DNA from: Phanerochaete sordida
Lineage: Eukaryota; Basidiomycota; Agaricomycetes; Polyporales; Phanerochaetaceae
NCBI GenBank assembly: GCA_019973155.2
Contig: BPQB01000021.1
Location: 1-64,000 of the forward strand
Direction of reading: 5' to 3'
Length of the DNA stretch: 64,000 nt
Positions 1 through 11,372 of this stretch are shown here, piece after piece. Under the pieces are notes generated by a model. It was given only the letters and a program-made list of their open reading frames with translations. It did no database searches and was not told the DNA's origin. A program made the position numbers and the translations under genes. Numbering within the stretch: the first letter of the stretch is position 1; each line of letters starts with the position of its first letter.

Positions 1-1922
1 CACAAGAAGATGACGCCGCCGCGCGAGAAGAACGCGGACGTCGCGTCCGGGAGGCGCACGAAGACGGTGCCGATGATGACCGCCTGGATGACGAACGTCC
101 TGCCCCGCAAAAGTCAGCGCCACACCACCGCACCGGCACGGACACGACGCACAGGAGCTGCACGATCTGGATCGCCATGCCGCCCTTGAGGATCTGCGCG
201 CGGCGCACCATGAGCGCGCGCGCCTGCATCGGGATCGACGTGATGTACGCGCTCGCGGGGCGCGCCGTGCGCGCGTGCTCCGCGCGCACGCTGTCGCGGT
301 ACACGCTCACGCGCTGCGCATTTCCCACCGCCTCGCGCTTGTACGCCGCGATGTCCTCCGCGTTCAGCCGCGCATACTCACTGCGCGCGAACGCCGCGGC
401 GAACTCGGCCGCGGTGCGCGGCGCGGCGGCCTCGAAGCCGGGGCGCACGCTGCGGCCGTGCGGGTCGGTCACCGCGACGAGGAAGTCGGCGGTCGTCTGG
501 CGGTCCGCGGGCGCGTAGCCGAGGGCGCCGAAGTACGCGCGCGCCTGGTCCGCGGGCCCGAAGTACGCCATGCGGCCCTCGTAGAGCACGCAGACCTTGT
601 CGAAGAGCTTGTACAGGTTCTCGCCCGCCTGGTAGATGGACACGATGGTTGTCATCCGCGCGAGGTCCGTCGCGATGCGCAGCGCCTGCACGAACTCGAG
701 CGCCGTCGACGCACTGCGGGGCGCCGTGGTTAGACTGTGCGCTCGGACGTACGCGATGGCACTTACTCGAGGCCGCGCGTGGAGTTGTCCCAGGAGTTGA
801 GGATCGAGCGCGAGGCGAGGGCCTCGCTGATGGACACGCGCTTCTTCTCGCCGCCGGAGACGCCGCGGATGGCGGCGTCGCCGACGAGCGTGTCCTTGAC
901 GTGGCGGAGGCCGAAGACGGTCGTGACGATGTCCGTCATGAGCGCGACAAAGTCCTCGCGCGAGGTGCCGGGGAGGCGGCTGTGCGGCGTGCGCGTCTTC
1001 GCCGCGAAGCGGAGCGTCTCGGCGACGGTGAGCGTCGGGAAGTGCACGTCGTCCTCGGGCGAGTACTGCACGTCGCCGCGGTAGTACTTGTGCACCTCCG
1101 CGGGCGTGAACGAGTCGTAGTGCACCGCGCCCTCGACGGCGTAGTACTCGTCGCGCTGGTTCGCGAGCGTGCGCAGCAGCGTCGTGCAGCCCGCGCCGGG
1201 GCGCCCGAGGACCACTGCGGCGCGGTCAGCGGCGGGTGCGGCGCGGGAGAGGGGAGGCTACGTACGGAGCATCTCGCCGGGGCGGACGACGCCGTTGAAG
1301 TCGTCGAGGATGTTGCGCAGCGCGGGGTGCCGCATGCTGTGGATGCCCTGGATGATGTTGAGCGGGTTGAGCATGGACGCGAGCGTCGGCTGGTACGTCG
1401 CCGAGGCACCGAGGCCGACGACGCGCAGGTTCTCAAAGACGACACCGAGCTCGCGCTTGAGCAAGCCTGCTTCGCCGCCTCTGTGCACGCACCGCACCGG
1501 GTTAGCGGTCACCCCCAAAAATATTTTTGCACGTACTTTTGGAGGAGATCCTTGAGCGTCTTCTCGAGGCTGAAGGACTCGTCGACGGCGGTGCCGTGCG
1601 AGGACTCGGACTCGATGGAGCGCGTGCCGGGGACCTTGGTGGCCTCTGCGGGCTCCTGGGACATGCGGCTGAGGGTGCGGCCGAGGCGGTTGACGCCGGC
1701 GGGGTCGAACATCGCGAGGTCGACATTGGAATGGCTGCCGTGGTGCGGGCCCGCGCTGTGCTGTATGACGGGGGACACGTCGGGGGACGCGGGGGCGTGG
1801 TGCGCGTTGTGGAGGGCGGCGTTGGCGTATGCGCCTGCGACGGAGGGGCCGAGCGGGAGCTCGGGCACGCGGTCGCGCTCCTCGCCCTGGGCCGTGGACG
1901 TCAGCGGCGCGAGATCGGACAT
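1..1922 (-). CDS. PDR/CDR-type ABC multidrug transporter, N-terminal part (cut by left window edge)
   Basis: This is the N-terminal half of a full-size pleiotropic drug resistance ABC exporter, an ATP-driven plasma-membrane pump for hydrophobic compounds. A polar leader of about 130 residues (MSDLAPLTSTAQ...) comes first, then the PDR N-terminal block RELGVVFENLRVVGLGASA. The first nucleotide-binding domain has the Walker A VLGRPGAGCTTLL, the ABC signature GVSGGEKKRVSI and the PDR block SWDNSTRGLDAS, whose Asp is rebuilt across an intron near 735-772. Next come the pre-membrane motif MQARALMVRRAQILKGG and the first membrane helix (TFVIQAVIIGTVF) right at the edge. I infer introns near 1475-1532, 1214-1263, 735-772 and 110-160. 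The CTTLL Walker A, with Cys in place of the usual Lys, is normal for the first domain of fungal PDR pumps. The second domain and stop codon lie outside. The start was chosen as the first ATG in frame with the leader, about 115 nt downstream of a TATATA. Family assignment is firm; the substrate is unknown. Confidence 0.93.
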
Positions 1923-3308
1923 GCGCGGGGGAGGCTGGTCGGAGGAGCGACCAGGGAATTAGAAGGTACAAGGTAAGGTGGAAAGGAGAAGAGAAGGGGA
2001 AGGTGGGGAGGAGGCTGGGCCATGGCGAGGAGGAGATATATAGCGCACGCCCGGCGAGTAAGCCGCGGTTAGGCGTGCACCGAGGACAAGAAGATTGCGT
2101 GGAGAGTTCGGCGAACGCTCTGCGGAATCAAAAGAGGGCAGCCGTCTGCTCGCATCCTGCCTACGCTTGCGCGGACTCATTCGCCGAATGCGCACGTCGC
2201 GCGCCGCGCTGCCCTATCACAGGCCTTTTTCGCCGGCACCCACGCTGCGGCCCCGATCTGCCCTCCAATCTCGCCGATCACATCTCGCGCGCGCCGCCAT
2301 CGTGCCTCGCATTCAGTCCTCTGCGCCCCGCCGCACGCTAGCCCCCCGCCCCGCTCGTGCGCCCGCGGCACACGCTCAGCGACGACGACAGCCGCCGCGA
2401 TGTCCGCAGCCGAGGCCAGCGGTCTGCGCGTCGCTCGTGGGCCCGTGTGTCATGGGGATGAGTCATAGGCAATGGAGCGGCGGATTTCACCGCGGCCAAG
2501 TCGGCGGCGCCAAGCGAGCGCCAGGCAATTTGCCGCGTCCCCCGTGCCTGCTCGCGGACACGCCACAAAGCCGCGACGCCGCCCACTCCTTCCAGCATCT
2601 TCCCCGCGTCAAGGCTATCATACGCGCATGTGATTGTACGCAAGCCACGATTGGCTGACATCGGACGTGCAGAGGACGAGCAGCTGCGCATGCAAATGGA
2701 AAAGGCAGCATCATGCCATCGTACGGTGCGCAGATAGCATCTGACAGCGACAGTGCGATGAGCTGGTGGCTCTGTCCGGGCATTTTATGGGATTCTCTGC
2801 TTTCCGACTGCGCAGCACGCCCGGCGCCCGGCGCAGGCACAGGTCTGTGCGGGACTCTCGCGGTGTGTATGTGCAGGACGCGCCCTGGGAGCGCCACAGG
2901 CCGTCTCTTTGTCCGGGCGCACAACATATATACCGTCTGTAGCAGAAGCACAACCACGCGCCGTGTACTGCCCGGTAGCTCGCCCCATGGGAGCGCGCCC
3001 GCCGCGGTACAGAGTACGCGGGGTCCGCGCCGTCGGCGACAAAGCCTGTCGGCGACGATTATGCTGCCAAGAAGGCCGGGGCCGCAGGTGACCTTCTGCT
3101 GCGTGTCCGCCGCGCCGAGATTCATACTACGATGCGCCTCGCAAGTGCTCCAGCACCTCCTGGTTTTGCTTTCAATTCACCAGCGTCGCCACAGTATTGG
3201 CAGTTTACAGAAAGGTCAGCTAACGACGTCAACAAAATGCTAATCACAGAACCCGTCCTCATCCATTTCATCAACATTGTGCCAGAGGCGCCTGAATGCG
3301 CCCCCTCC
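1923..3308. other. Intergenic: ABC transporter promoter side
   Basis: GC-rich stretch between the start of the ABC transporter and the end of the M20 peptidase gene, both on the minus strand. Open frames here are short, overlap on both strands and show no family motif. Apart from the TATATA at 2037 I see nothing I can name. As the 5' region of a drug-pump gene it is a likely place for stress-responsive control sites. Confidence 0.5.
2037..2042 (-). promoter_or_regulatory. TATA-like element of the ABC transporter gene
   Basis: TATATA on the minus strand, about 115 nt upstream of the chosen ATG at 1922. Position and sequence fit a fungal TATA element; function is inferred. Confidence 0.4.
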
Positions 3309-5748
3309 CTACACGCCGCCCCGCCCGCTCTCCTCGTCAAACGTGCGCCGGACCTGCCGCGCCCTGTCAGCCGCCCCCGCCAGCCCCGCGCGCGCCACGC
3401 ACCTCAGCAAAGAACGCGTCGTCGAGCAGCACGCGCGCGCCGAGCGCCGCGAGCGCCTTCGCGACGCTCATGCACGCGGCGTGCGCCGCGGGCGTCGCCG
3501 CCGCCTGCGCGAACTCGGGCGTGTGGTTCGTGCCGCCCGCGCGCGTCGGGATCGCTGCGGGACATCAGCACGCTGCGTGCGCAGGCAGCAACCGCAGCCA
3601 AGCGACGCACCGAAGCTCGGGTGCAGCGACGGCAGCGCTGGAAGCAGGGTAGAGCAGGGTCAGCCGGGGGCCGCGGCGCAAGCGCGGGAGGCGTCACCGT
3701 ATGTCACGTTCCCCTGCTCGCACCGGTCAGCACACAAGCCGCACGCGCACGCGAGGCACTCACGAAGTCGGTCGACGCGCTGCTGATGCCGTACGTGTAG
3801 TCGACGGCGCCGTACCTGCTCGCGAACGTGCGCGCGAACTCGCCGCCTGCGCCGCAGCGTCAGCACAGCGCGCGCGGGCGCGCGGAGGAGCGCACGTACC
3901 GAGGGCCGTGTTCTGCCGCAGCTCGTCGACGCCGCGCTCGCGCGTGTTGAACTTCGCCTTCGTGTCCGTGGCGATGGCGGCCGCCCTGCACGCCGTCAGC
4001 AGCGCACCGCGGAACAGCGGGCGACGCACTCGAGACAGTTGCGCACGCGCGGCACGAGCACGTCGACCTCCTTGCGCGTCGGCGCGCGCATGAGCCACCT
4101 GTCCGCGTCAGCATCCGGCCCGCGCCCAGCGACACGCGCACGCACTTCATCCAGGCGTAGTCCGGGATGACTGGCGGCGCGGTGAGCGCTCCGCGCGCGC
4201 GTGCAGCGCAGGCACTCACTGTTCACGGCCCAGTCGCGGCCCTGCAGCGTGCCGTGCACGCGGTGCGTCGGCTTGATCTGCTGGCGCAGCAGCGCGACGC
4301 TCGTGTACGCCGCGACGGCCGCGTCGAGCGCGTTGTGGCCCTCCCACGGCGCGAGCGCCGCGTGTGCGCTCCGGGCGCGTCAGCGTGCGGACTATGTGCA
4401 GAGAGGGGGCGCAGAGAGGGGGCGCACGTGTGGCCGAAGTACTCGACGACGAGCGGCGTGATCGCGAGCGAGCTCGAGAGGCTCGCGGACAGCGGCGGGC
4501 CCGGCGCGGGGTGGCACCTGTGCGCGCGGTCAGCAGGGCCGCGGACGCGCACGCGCACGCGACGCACATGAGGCAGACGTCCATGTCCTTGTACGCGCCC
4601 TTCTCGAGCAGCGTCACCTTGCCGTAGTCGCGCTCCTCCGCTGCGTCGCCGTCAGTTTCGCGCCGCGCGCGTTGCGTGCCCACGCACCGGGCGTCCCCAG
4701 GAGCACGACCGTGCCGGCGATGTCGAGCTTCTCCATCGCGGCGCGCAGCGCGCACGCGATGGCGACGCCCGCGACGGCGATGAGGTTGTGGCCGCACGCG
4801 TGCCCGATGCCGGGCAGCGCGTCCATCTCGCTGTTCACGCCGACGGTGCGCCCGCCCGCGCCGTGGCTGAAGCGCGCCTCCCACGCGGTGCCGAGCAGGT
4901 GGTGCCGCTGCACGGCCCAGCCCTGCGCCTCCATGAAGCCCGCGAGCGCGTCGTGGGCGTGGCTGTGGCGCGCGCGAGAGGGGCGGGTCAGACGGAGGGG
5001 CGCCACAGGGACGCGCGACGCACCGTTCCTCGAAGGCGACCTCCGGGTGTTCTAAGTATAGGAAAAGAAGAAACGGTTCAGCCGTCCGGTCACCAAGAGT
5101 CACCACGGCGACCGCTCGCGGGACGACCCTTTACGCGCCCCGCACGCACTTCACCGGTACTTCACGCGCGGAGGCAGATGGCCAGGCCGGTGCCAGCCAG
5201 CGCGCAAAAGTCTGTACGAGCTCTGTGCACGTTGACTGGGTGTGCAGGCAGCGACCAAGGTACTGTGCCAAAGGCGTCGGCAGTGCAGGCAGAGTCAGGG
5301 GCCTGAGAACGAGGGTCATGGTGGCACAACACCTGCCGCGGCGCGGCGCGGCGCATGTGCTGCACAGATGACGCCACGCCGCAGCGATGTGAACGACTCT
5401 GGCAGATCTGCGCTTGCAACGACAAATTGCAAAGCGGGGGAAGGGTGCACGACGTGACACGACACCCGCTTTGACGAGCGAGGGGCAGCCGAGGGCGACG
5501 TGGAGACGCCGCGTGCGGATTGGGCGTACGGGGGCACGGAACGAGAATGACGGCGAGCGAGCGCACGCACCGTGTATGTCGAGGCTGAGCGCGCGCAGCT
5601 CGTGCGCGAGCGCGTCGACGGCAGCGTCGACGGCGTCGAACACGTCCGGGCGGAAGATGGGCGCGGCGGTGCCGCGCACGCGCGCGACGTCGTCGCCGGG
5701 GCGCCAGAAGGCGTCCGAGGCCGGCTGTGTGCTGTCGCCCTGGCACAT
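3309..5748 (-). CDS. M20 family metallopeptidase/amidohydrolase (PM20D2/ACY1L2-like)
   Basis: Zinc-dependent amidohydrolase of the M20 family, cutting amide bonds of small acyl or dipeptide substrates, probably in the cytosol. The metal-site block reads VNSEMDALPGIGHACGHN, followed by LGTPAEE with the catalytic Glu pair (Ala-Glu joined over an intron). The dimerisation domain contains KPTHRVHGTLQGRDW, and the closing metal His lies in GGTNHTPEFA. The gene is heavily split. Exon 1 is 5571-5748. A 28-nt exon at 5024-5051 encodes EHPEVAFEER (shared with flanking codons), and a 27-nt exon at 3611-3637 encodes ALPSLHPSF. A last exon encodes VRRTFDEESGRGGV before the TAG at 3309-3311. Intron 1 (5052-5570, about 519 nt) is unusually long for this window. 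The start MCQGDSTQ was chosen because the frame runs into the conserved helix DAVDALAHELRALSLDIH; an in-frame ATG further upstream at 5895 is possible. The exact substrate is unknown. Confidence 0.88.
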
Positions 5749-6523
5749 TTGTGTTGCTGGGCAGCGGTGATGTGGTGGATGATGTCGCGGATGGACGACG
5801 AGCGGGGGCGTCGTGGCTGTGTCGAGATATGCGGAGTCCGAGTCAGGCCTCGCTATCGGGCGAGCGTGATCATGAGATCGGAAGTGGGGTGGCATGTGAG
5901 ATTCGGGCTAGCGAGCCTATACAGTCGACGGCGTCGGACATGTGCGTCGAGTGACGCCAGCAAGGACGACATGGAGGACGAGGTCAAGATCCGAAGAGCT
6001 GCCTTGCAACATGGACGCCACACGCCCTGGGTCCTCCGAGGTAGACAAGTTAGGGCTACAGCGAGCACTAAATCATTTACATAAATTCGTGAACGAACTC
6101 TTGGTTCTACGTGTACAAGGACGTCTCGATAACAGAGGCCGCCTACTTTCGTTAACACAAACGGAGGGGAGGATAAGCACGAGCACGGGAGACAAAAACA
6201 GGAATCAAGGGGAATTAGAGACGAGGCGAGCTACGATAAAATAGGGTGGTCATAAGATCACTAAGCTAGTCCAGATTCTGGCGGTTTATCTTGTAGTCAT
6301 CATGAACATAATAAAAACACATAACAAGCACGAACCCGGAGCGCGAAATAAGAACGAGACGAACGGAGGGGATATCTTGGGGAAAGGCGAGAGTCGAAGA
6401 GCACGAGCAGACATATGAAGCAAAGCGAGGTCGTTAGATCGTAAAATGTTCCGTATCTCACCTTGGAGGCCCAACCTATACACAGGAAACGCAGGGAAAC
6501 AACGGGAGACGCTACACGGCGCG
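5749..6523. other. Intergenic: M20 promoter and 3' side of next gene
   Basis: The part near 5749-5900 is the promoter side of the M20 gene. From about 6000 the base composition drops to AT-richer, with no convincing coding frame, as expected for the 3' untranslated region of the minus-strand gene ending at 6524. Nothing else is seen. Confidence 0.45.
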
Positions 6524-7843
6524 TCACTCCTTCGCCGGGACCACCGGAGACACAGCCGCAATCGTCGAACCCGCGCCCTCCGTGACCATCAGAGCCTCCA
6601 GGCGCTCTTCCAGGCCCCGTCCGAGACCCTCGCGCTCCCACTCGCCGCCGACATCGTTGACGAGATCAGTGGCAGGGTCGCGCTCGGTGATCCACGTCGA
6701 GGCGTTCAGCGAGCCATGGATGCTGGCGGCGCCCGAGGAGAGCTGTGCCTGTGCCTGGGGAATCCCAATAACACTCGCAAGATGCGGGGGCGGTTCGTTG
6801 CTTTGCGCGAAGCTTGACAGAGGCACTGTCGACGCTGGCACAGAGGTGAGGAGGTCTGTGTAGGACAGGAACGACAGGCGCTTTGATGAATTTTTCGGCG
6901 ACGGAGGAGCATGCGATGCAAGGCCGCCGCTCGTGGTGGTAGGCGTCGCGGAGCTTGAGGAGGGCGATAGCGTATGCAGCGGGTGCTCGACGTGGGTAGC
7001 GGTTGTCGGGGACGACTCCTCCGAGTGCACGGAGAAATAGGTGGAGGTGGGAGTCGTGATAGCGGGAGCGGGCGCCTGGCTCGGCGAATGCGTCTGAACT
7101 GCGGGGCGCATCGGCGGGGAGCTGGTCGCAGACGGCGATTGTGCATGGCCGGGCAGAGGCACTGTGAAGCTCGGGCTAGGCGACGGAAGGCCCATAATAG
7201 TGCTCTTGCGGTTCGCCATGCCATTCGGGCTGGGACTGCGACTGCTCATTTGCGAAATCGGTGATGTAAAGCCGCTGCGCGCGCCGAGTGAGATCGGCGG
7301 AAGGTGGTCGAAGGGTATTGGGGCGACCACAGCAATCGAATCCATGCTCTGGCTGTCGTCGACGTCCGCAGTGAGGATCTCCGCAGCGCTATCAAGGACA
7401 GATGGTACAGATTGGTCGAGTTGCTCGGTCAACTTGCCTCGCGGCATACGATGGGGGTCGGTGGTATGGCTGGTGAGGGGCGTCGAGGGAGTGATAGGTT
7501 CGATGTCCCGCTCGAAGATGGCGGAGGATGAGGAATGACTGCAACGGAACATGAGCGCAAACAGAGAGGGGCCCAGTCGGAAAGCTTACACGGAGGTGGG
7601 CGATGAGGGTATCGACGCTGGTGAGCGTGAGCCTAGGCGGCCAGTACGCAGGTGCTGGGAAGCTCTCTGGGAGAGCCTATGCTCCTTCGGCGCGGTCGAG
7701 AGATTTGCATTGGAGGTTACATGCCGGAGCTCATTAGCATTCGAGAGTGGGGCTGCAGAGGTGTTTTGAGCACTTGTAAGAGACGGCGAGGTCTGAGGGA
7801 GATGCAACGCACAATTCGGCTGCTCAGCAGCGAGAGAGGACAT
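6524..7843 (-). CDS. Ser/Pro/Thr-rich fungal protein of unknown function with conserved-looking C-terminus
   Basis: Two exons, 7590-7843 and 6524-7538, joined over a 51-nt intron (donor GTAAGC, acceptor TTGCAG) that keeps frame (TSV|HSSSS). The product is about 420 residues. Residues 1 to about 280 are low-complexity and rich in Ser, Pro and Thr (for example SPSPSFTVPLPG), which suggests disorder and phosphorylation. The last third is different. KRLSFLSYTDLLTSVP is followed by a Pro-rich linker (NEPPPHLASV), then ERDPATDLVNDVGGEWEREG and GLGRGLEERLEALM, which look like a folded or helical conserved tail. No membrane segment, signal peptide or catalytic motif is visible. The start MSSLAAEQPN was chosen over an in-frame ATG at 8092 because the upstream frame looks like leader sequence. 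I cannot name the family; I infer a scaffold or regulatory role at most. Confidence 0.75.
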
Positions 7844-9966
7844 CTTGGCGGCCGGGCGGGGAGAGTATGGTGGTGGTGGAGATGGAATGCGGGTTTGCAA
7901 CAACCGAAACTCCTTTACCTCGAGCAAGCACGTGACCTGTCGTCGCAGGCTTGGCGCGAGCGCTTTGGGTTTTTGACCTGAACGTTCGTCTCGCGTCACC
8001 GCGCGCTGCACTGGAAAACACCGGAAAGCCATGGTTCTGTACTGCTCGCCCTGCCTCCTCCCCGAGCTGTTATAGCCCGCGCTCTGATACACGAGGCAAC
8101 TCTAGCGGGCGTGCTGTGCTCCCCCGCATGTGCGACAGGTATGGAGAAATTCCTCTCATCTATCCGAGATAGATGACTCTGACGACCGTCGTCCTCCAGC
8201 GTAAGCTCGGCTAACCGACCTCCACCAAGGTGGAGAGCACCACTGCTCCTCAGCTAGGCTACCCATATGATAACTGGTCTCCCACAACACAAGCCCAGTC
8301 GCTTTCGGAACTCTTGTTCAGCTGCCCCGTCTACCCTGCTGCTATCCTTCAAGGCACCTTCGCATTTATCGATATGATGTGCTGAGCCGGGCGATCGTAC
8401 ATGAGGCGTCCCTAGTCGCCCCAACCCATGGCTGTGTACCCTCGACGTAGCACGCCAGCGCGCCCTCCACCGACACCTTGGTTCCTCTGCCTATCTTCTC
8501 GGCCCGACCATCGCCAACGCGCACGCCATGTCTCACGACCAACAGCTACGAATTCCATGTCTTTACGTACACTTCCCCTTAGGCGTCGAGTAACCAGAGG
8601 TCGAATCGAGGTCGGCTTCAACACTCCAGGAATAACCTTCACAGTCGTGGGCTCCGACGGGCGACGTTCCATCAGACTCTTCTCCAGCAAGGCACGCTGC
8701 ACGCTGCCCCGCTCGGCCGGATCGACGAGCGACCACCCCCACCGGGTTTAGCAGTGTCTCACGGCGAGCCCGTCAGCGCTTCAGCTTCAGCTCCCACCGC
8801 CCGCCAGTAGACCGCCTTCCTTCCCATCCGGCCTCTGGAACGTGCCCGCTCGGACCATCGATGCGGTGGCTCGCGTGCGCAGGTCCATGCTCTGCGACAG
8901 GCCCTGCAGCGTGTCTCGGCGGACGCGGGCAACGCGGCGCACGACGCGTCGATGGCGCGACACGCTCGCGGGCCCCGTGCCCGCGTCTGATGCGTGTCGT
9001 GGATTCATATCCACCATGATGCACGTCCCCACCCCTCTGAGCCCGCTCGCGCCGGAGAGATCTTCCTGCCGCGGGATCCGCAGCATGGCCTTGGAGGCTT
9101 TCGTGGCGCCTCGTGGGCTCGTTCGGTCGCACGGCTCGTGTGCGTTGGATGACGGGGCTCCGCCATCGTGGCGTCAGCTGCGGAACATATGCGGCCAGTA
9201 GGCCGCGGCCACCGGTGGCGACGCCGTGGAGAATGCTCGTCATCTCATCAAATTCGACTTAGACATGGCGAAAACGATTTACGTGCGTACTTACTCTCCA
9301 TGGAGTAACTGAGCAATCACACCACCAGACATCTCAAGGAAGTCAAGGGCACCCGGTGACGCTATGGGCTTCAACCACGAGACTGGACGGCCATGGCTAT
9401 CTGGCTAGACGGTCGTACCCGTGTCCAAGGTCAGGTCTATGGCGGGCTGCTGCCTCTGCCTTCGGGGTTGTCGATGCGTGGCGCCCGGCTCAAGCCTGCT
9501 CATGATGATGCAGCGCGCGGGCGGAATAGGCGCCGTCAAATGTCTTCAGACAAATTCCGCAGCTCAACTCGTCCCCGCAACCTCAAATTTGCCATCACTA
9601 CAGATGCGCACCGTCGCAAAACAGTAGCGCAGCGCAACGGTCAACGCATGTGGACGACCATGAACAGGGTTGCAATCGCAGGAAGATTTCGCTGACATAT
9701 CTTGGTCAGCAGACGGCTCTCGCCTTTGCTTGTGGATGCCTACCGATAGCTCGGTGAGCTGCTTTTTGTGTCAGAGGTCCGTACGTTTTCTAGGCCTGTT
9801 GATGGCCTACTCAGGATGCGCTTCATCTGCGTATAACGCGACCTGACGAGAGACGTCCCGAAAGGTGCCGGTATCTCCAGAGTATCCAAGTTTCCGTGTA
9901 TAATACAAAATACATACTATTACAGTTTCCCAATGCATGCGCATCACTGAACGACTCTCCCGTGCG
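7844..9966. other. Intergenic, 2.1 kb, no recognisable gene
   Basis: The first 250 nt are the promoter side of the gene starting at 7843. From about 8400 to 9250 there are open frames on both strands, all Arg/Pro-rich with no family motif, so I treat them as products of GC-rich DNA. From 9300 to 9960 the sequence is the 3' side of the enone reductase gene that ends at 9967. A decayed gene in 8400-9250 cannot be excluded. Confidence 0.4.
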
Positions 9967-11372
9967 TCACTCCTCGCTGACGATGACGACGCTCTTGCCA
10001 TGATTCCTGCCCTGCTGCACGTCCAGGATCGCGTGGCCGGCCCACTCGAGCCCCTTCTTCGCGTCCTCGATGTACTGGATCTCGCCGCGCGCGATCTTGC
10101 CAGGGACCTCGCGGTAGAACTCATCGCGGTACTTGGGCAGGTGCGAGCCGACGATGAAGCCGTGCAGGTGCAGCTCGTTGCGCACGATCGCCATCAGGTT
10201 CTGCACCGTGTACGGCGCCGAGTTGTACTGCGAGATCATGCCGCATTCCTGTGCGCATAGTCAGCGCGTAGAAGAGCGGCACGCAGAGCAATGCGTACGA
10301 TGAAGCGTGCTCCCTTAGCAGAGTGCTGCAGGGCGGCGTCGAGCGTCTCGCCGCCGACGTTGTCCCAGTAGCTGATGTGAGATATGTCAGCACGAAAGCA
10401 GGAATTGGCGACTGTCGCTGCTCACATGTTGACGGGTCCTTCACGCTCCAGTACATCCCAAGTGCTGGTGGTCTTGTAGTTGAACGCGACATCAGCGCCG
10501 ATCTTCTTGATGAACTCGACCTTGTCCTCAGAGCCCGCGGACGCGATGACCTTGTGGCCGTGCAGCTTGGCGAGCTGAATGACGAACGATCCAACGGGCC
10601 CTGTGCACGCGCGTCAGCAGCGCGCTCCGAGACGGACTTGCAGGACGCACCTGAGCCTGCCGTCACGAAGACGACGTCGCCCTTCTGCGGCGCCGCGAAC
10701 TCGTACCAGCCCACCCAGGCGGTCTGGCCGGGCATGCCCACGACGCCGACGTACGCAGCCCACGGCAGGTTCTCCTCGTTCTTGAGCACGCGGAAGCTGT
10801 CGATGTTTGGCAGGACGACGTAGTGCTGGAACGCTGCACGAGCGTTAGAATCTCTGTGGGCCTCACGCGGGCAGGGTCGAGTACGCACGGTAGTGGCCGT
10901 AGAGGTGGTCGCCTGCCTTTACGCTGGGGTTCTCGGAGCGCAGGACGACGCCGACGCCAAAGTTGAAGATTCTGAAATAACGTCAGCTGGGCTGGTCGGG
11001 GAACTGAGTAGATAGGATACGCACGGCTCGCCAATAACAAATGCGGCCTGGAACGACGCGTCGTATCAGAAATCGAAGCGCATACAGCCAGGAACATGGG
11101 GCGCACTGAGTAGCTTTTGACTGAGGAGTCGCGCATTTTGCCCCGCAAGTACGGGTCTACGCTGACCACGAGGATCTTCACGAGTACGCCGCCGTTCAGG
11201 GGCACACTCTCGAGGTCGATAGTTTGGGAATCATCGTAAACTGTGGTCTTCCCAGGCTCTGGGTAACCTGCACACTCGACATTTCAGATTCAATGCACGC
11301 CCACAATGAATTGCATGACTCACCAGTTGGGACCTCGTTGAACAGAAGTCGACCGTTCTTGACTGGAGCCAT
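9967..11372 (-). CDS. NADP-dependent enone/alkenal reductase, MDR superfamily (LTB4DH/PTGR-like), copy A
   Basis: Zinc-independent medium-chain dehydrogenase that reduces the C=C bond of alpha,beta-unsaturated carbonyls with NADPH, in the cytosol. The start is MAPVKNGRLLFNEVPTG, the same as in copies B and C. Family blocks follow: GKTTVYDDSQTIDLE, VSVDPYLRGKMRD, NFGVGVVLRSENPSVKAG, VGVVGMPGQTAWVGWYEFA, the nucleotide-binding turn (SGPVGSFVIQLAKLHG), IGADVAFNYKTT, YWDNVGGETLDAALQHSAKG and the tail VQQGRNHGKSVVIVSEE. Introns interrupt VPTG|YPEP, KSYS, YGHYR, SG|PVGS, NI|YWDN and ARFI|ECGM. The introns in SG|PVGS and NI|YWDN are absent from copies B and C. The gene is head-to-head with the aldo-keto reductase gene at 12671, with a TATA-like element about 70 nt upstream. 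Family assignment is strong; the natural substrate is not. Confidence 0.93.

Noticed and set aside
649..1962. 437-codon plus-strand frame opposite the ABC transporter
   Set aside because: The minus strand encodes clear PDR motifs with introns; the plus frame is low in complexity (Arg/Ala/Val) and has no family motif.
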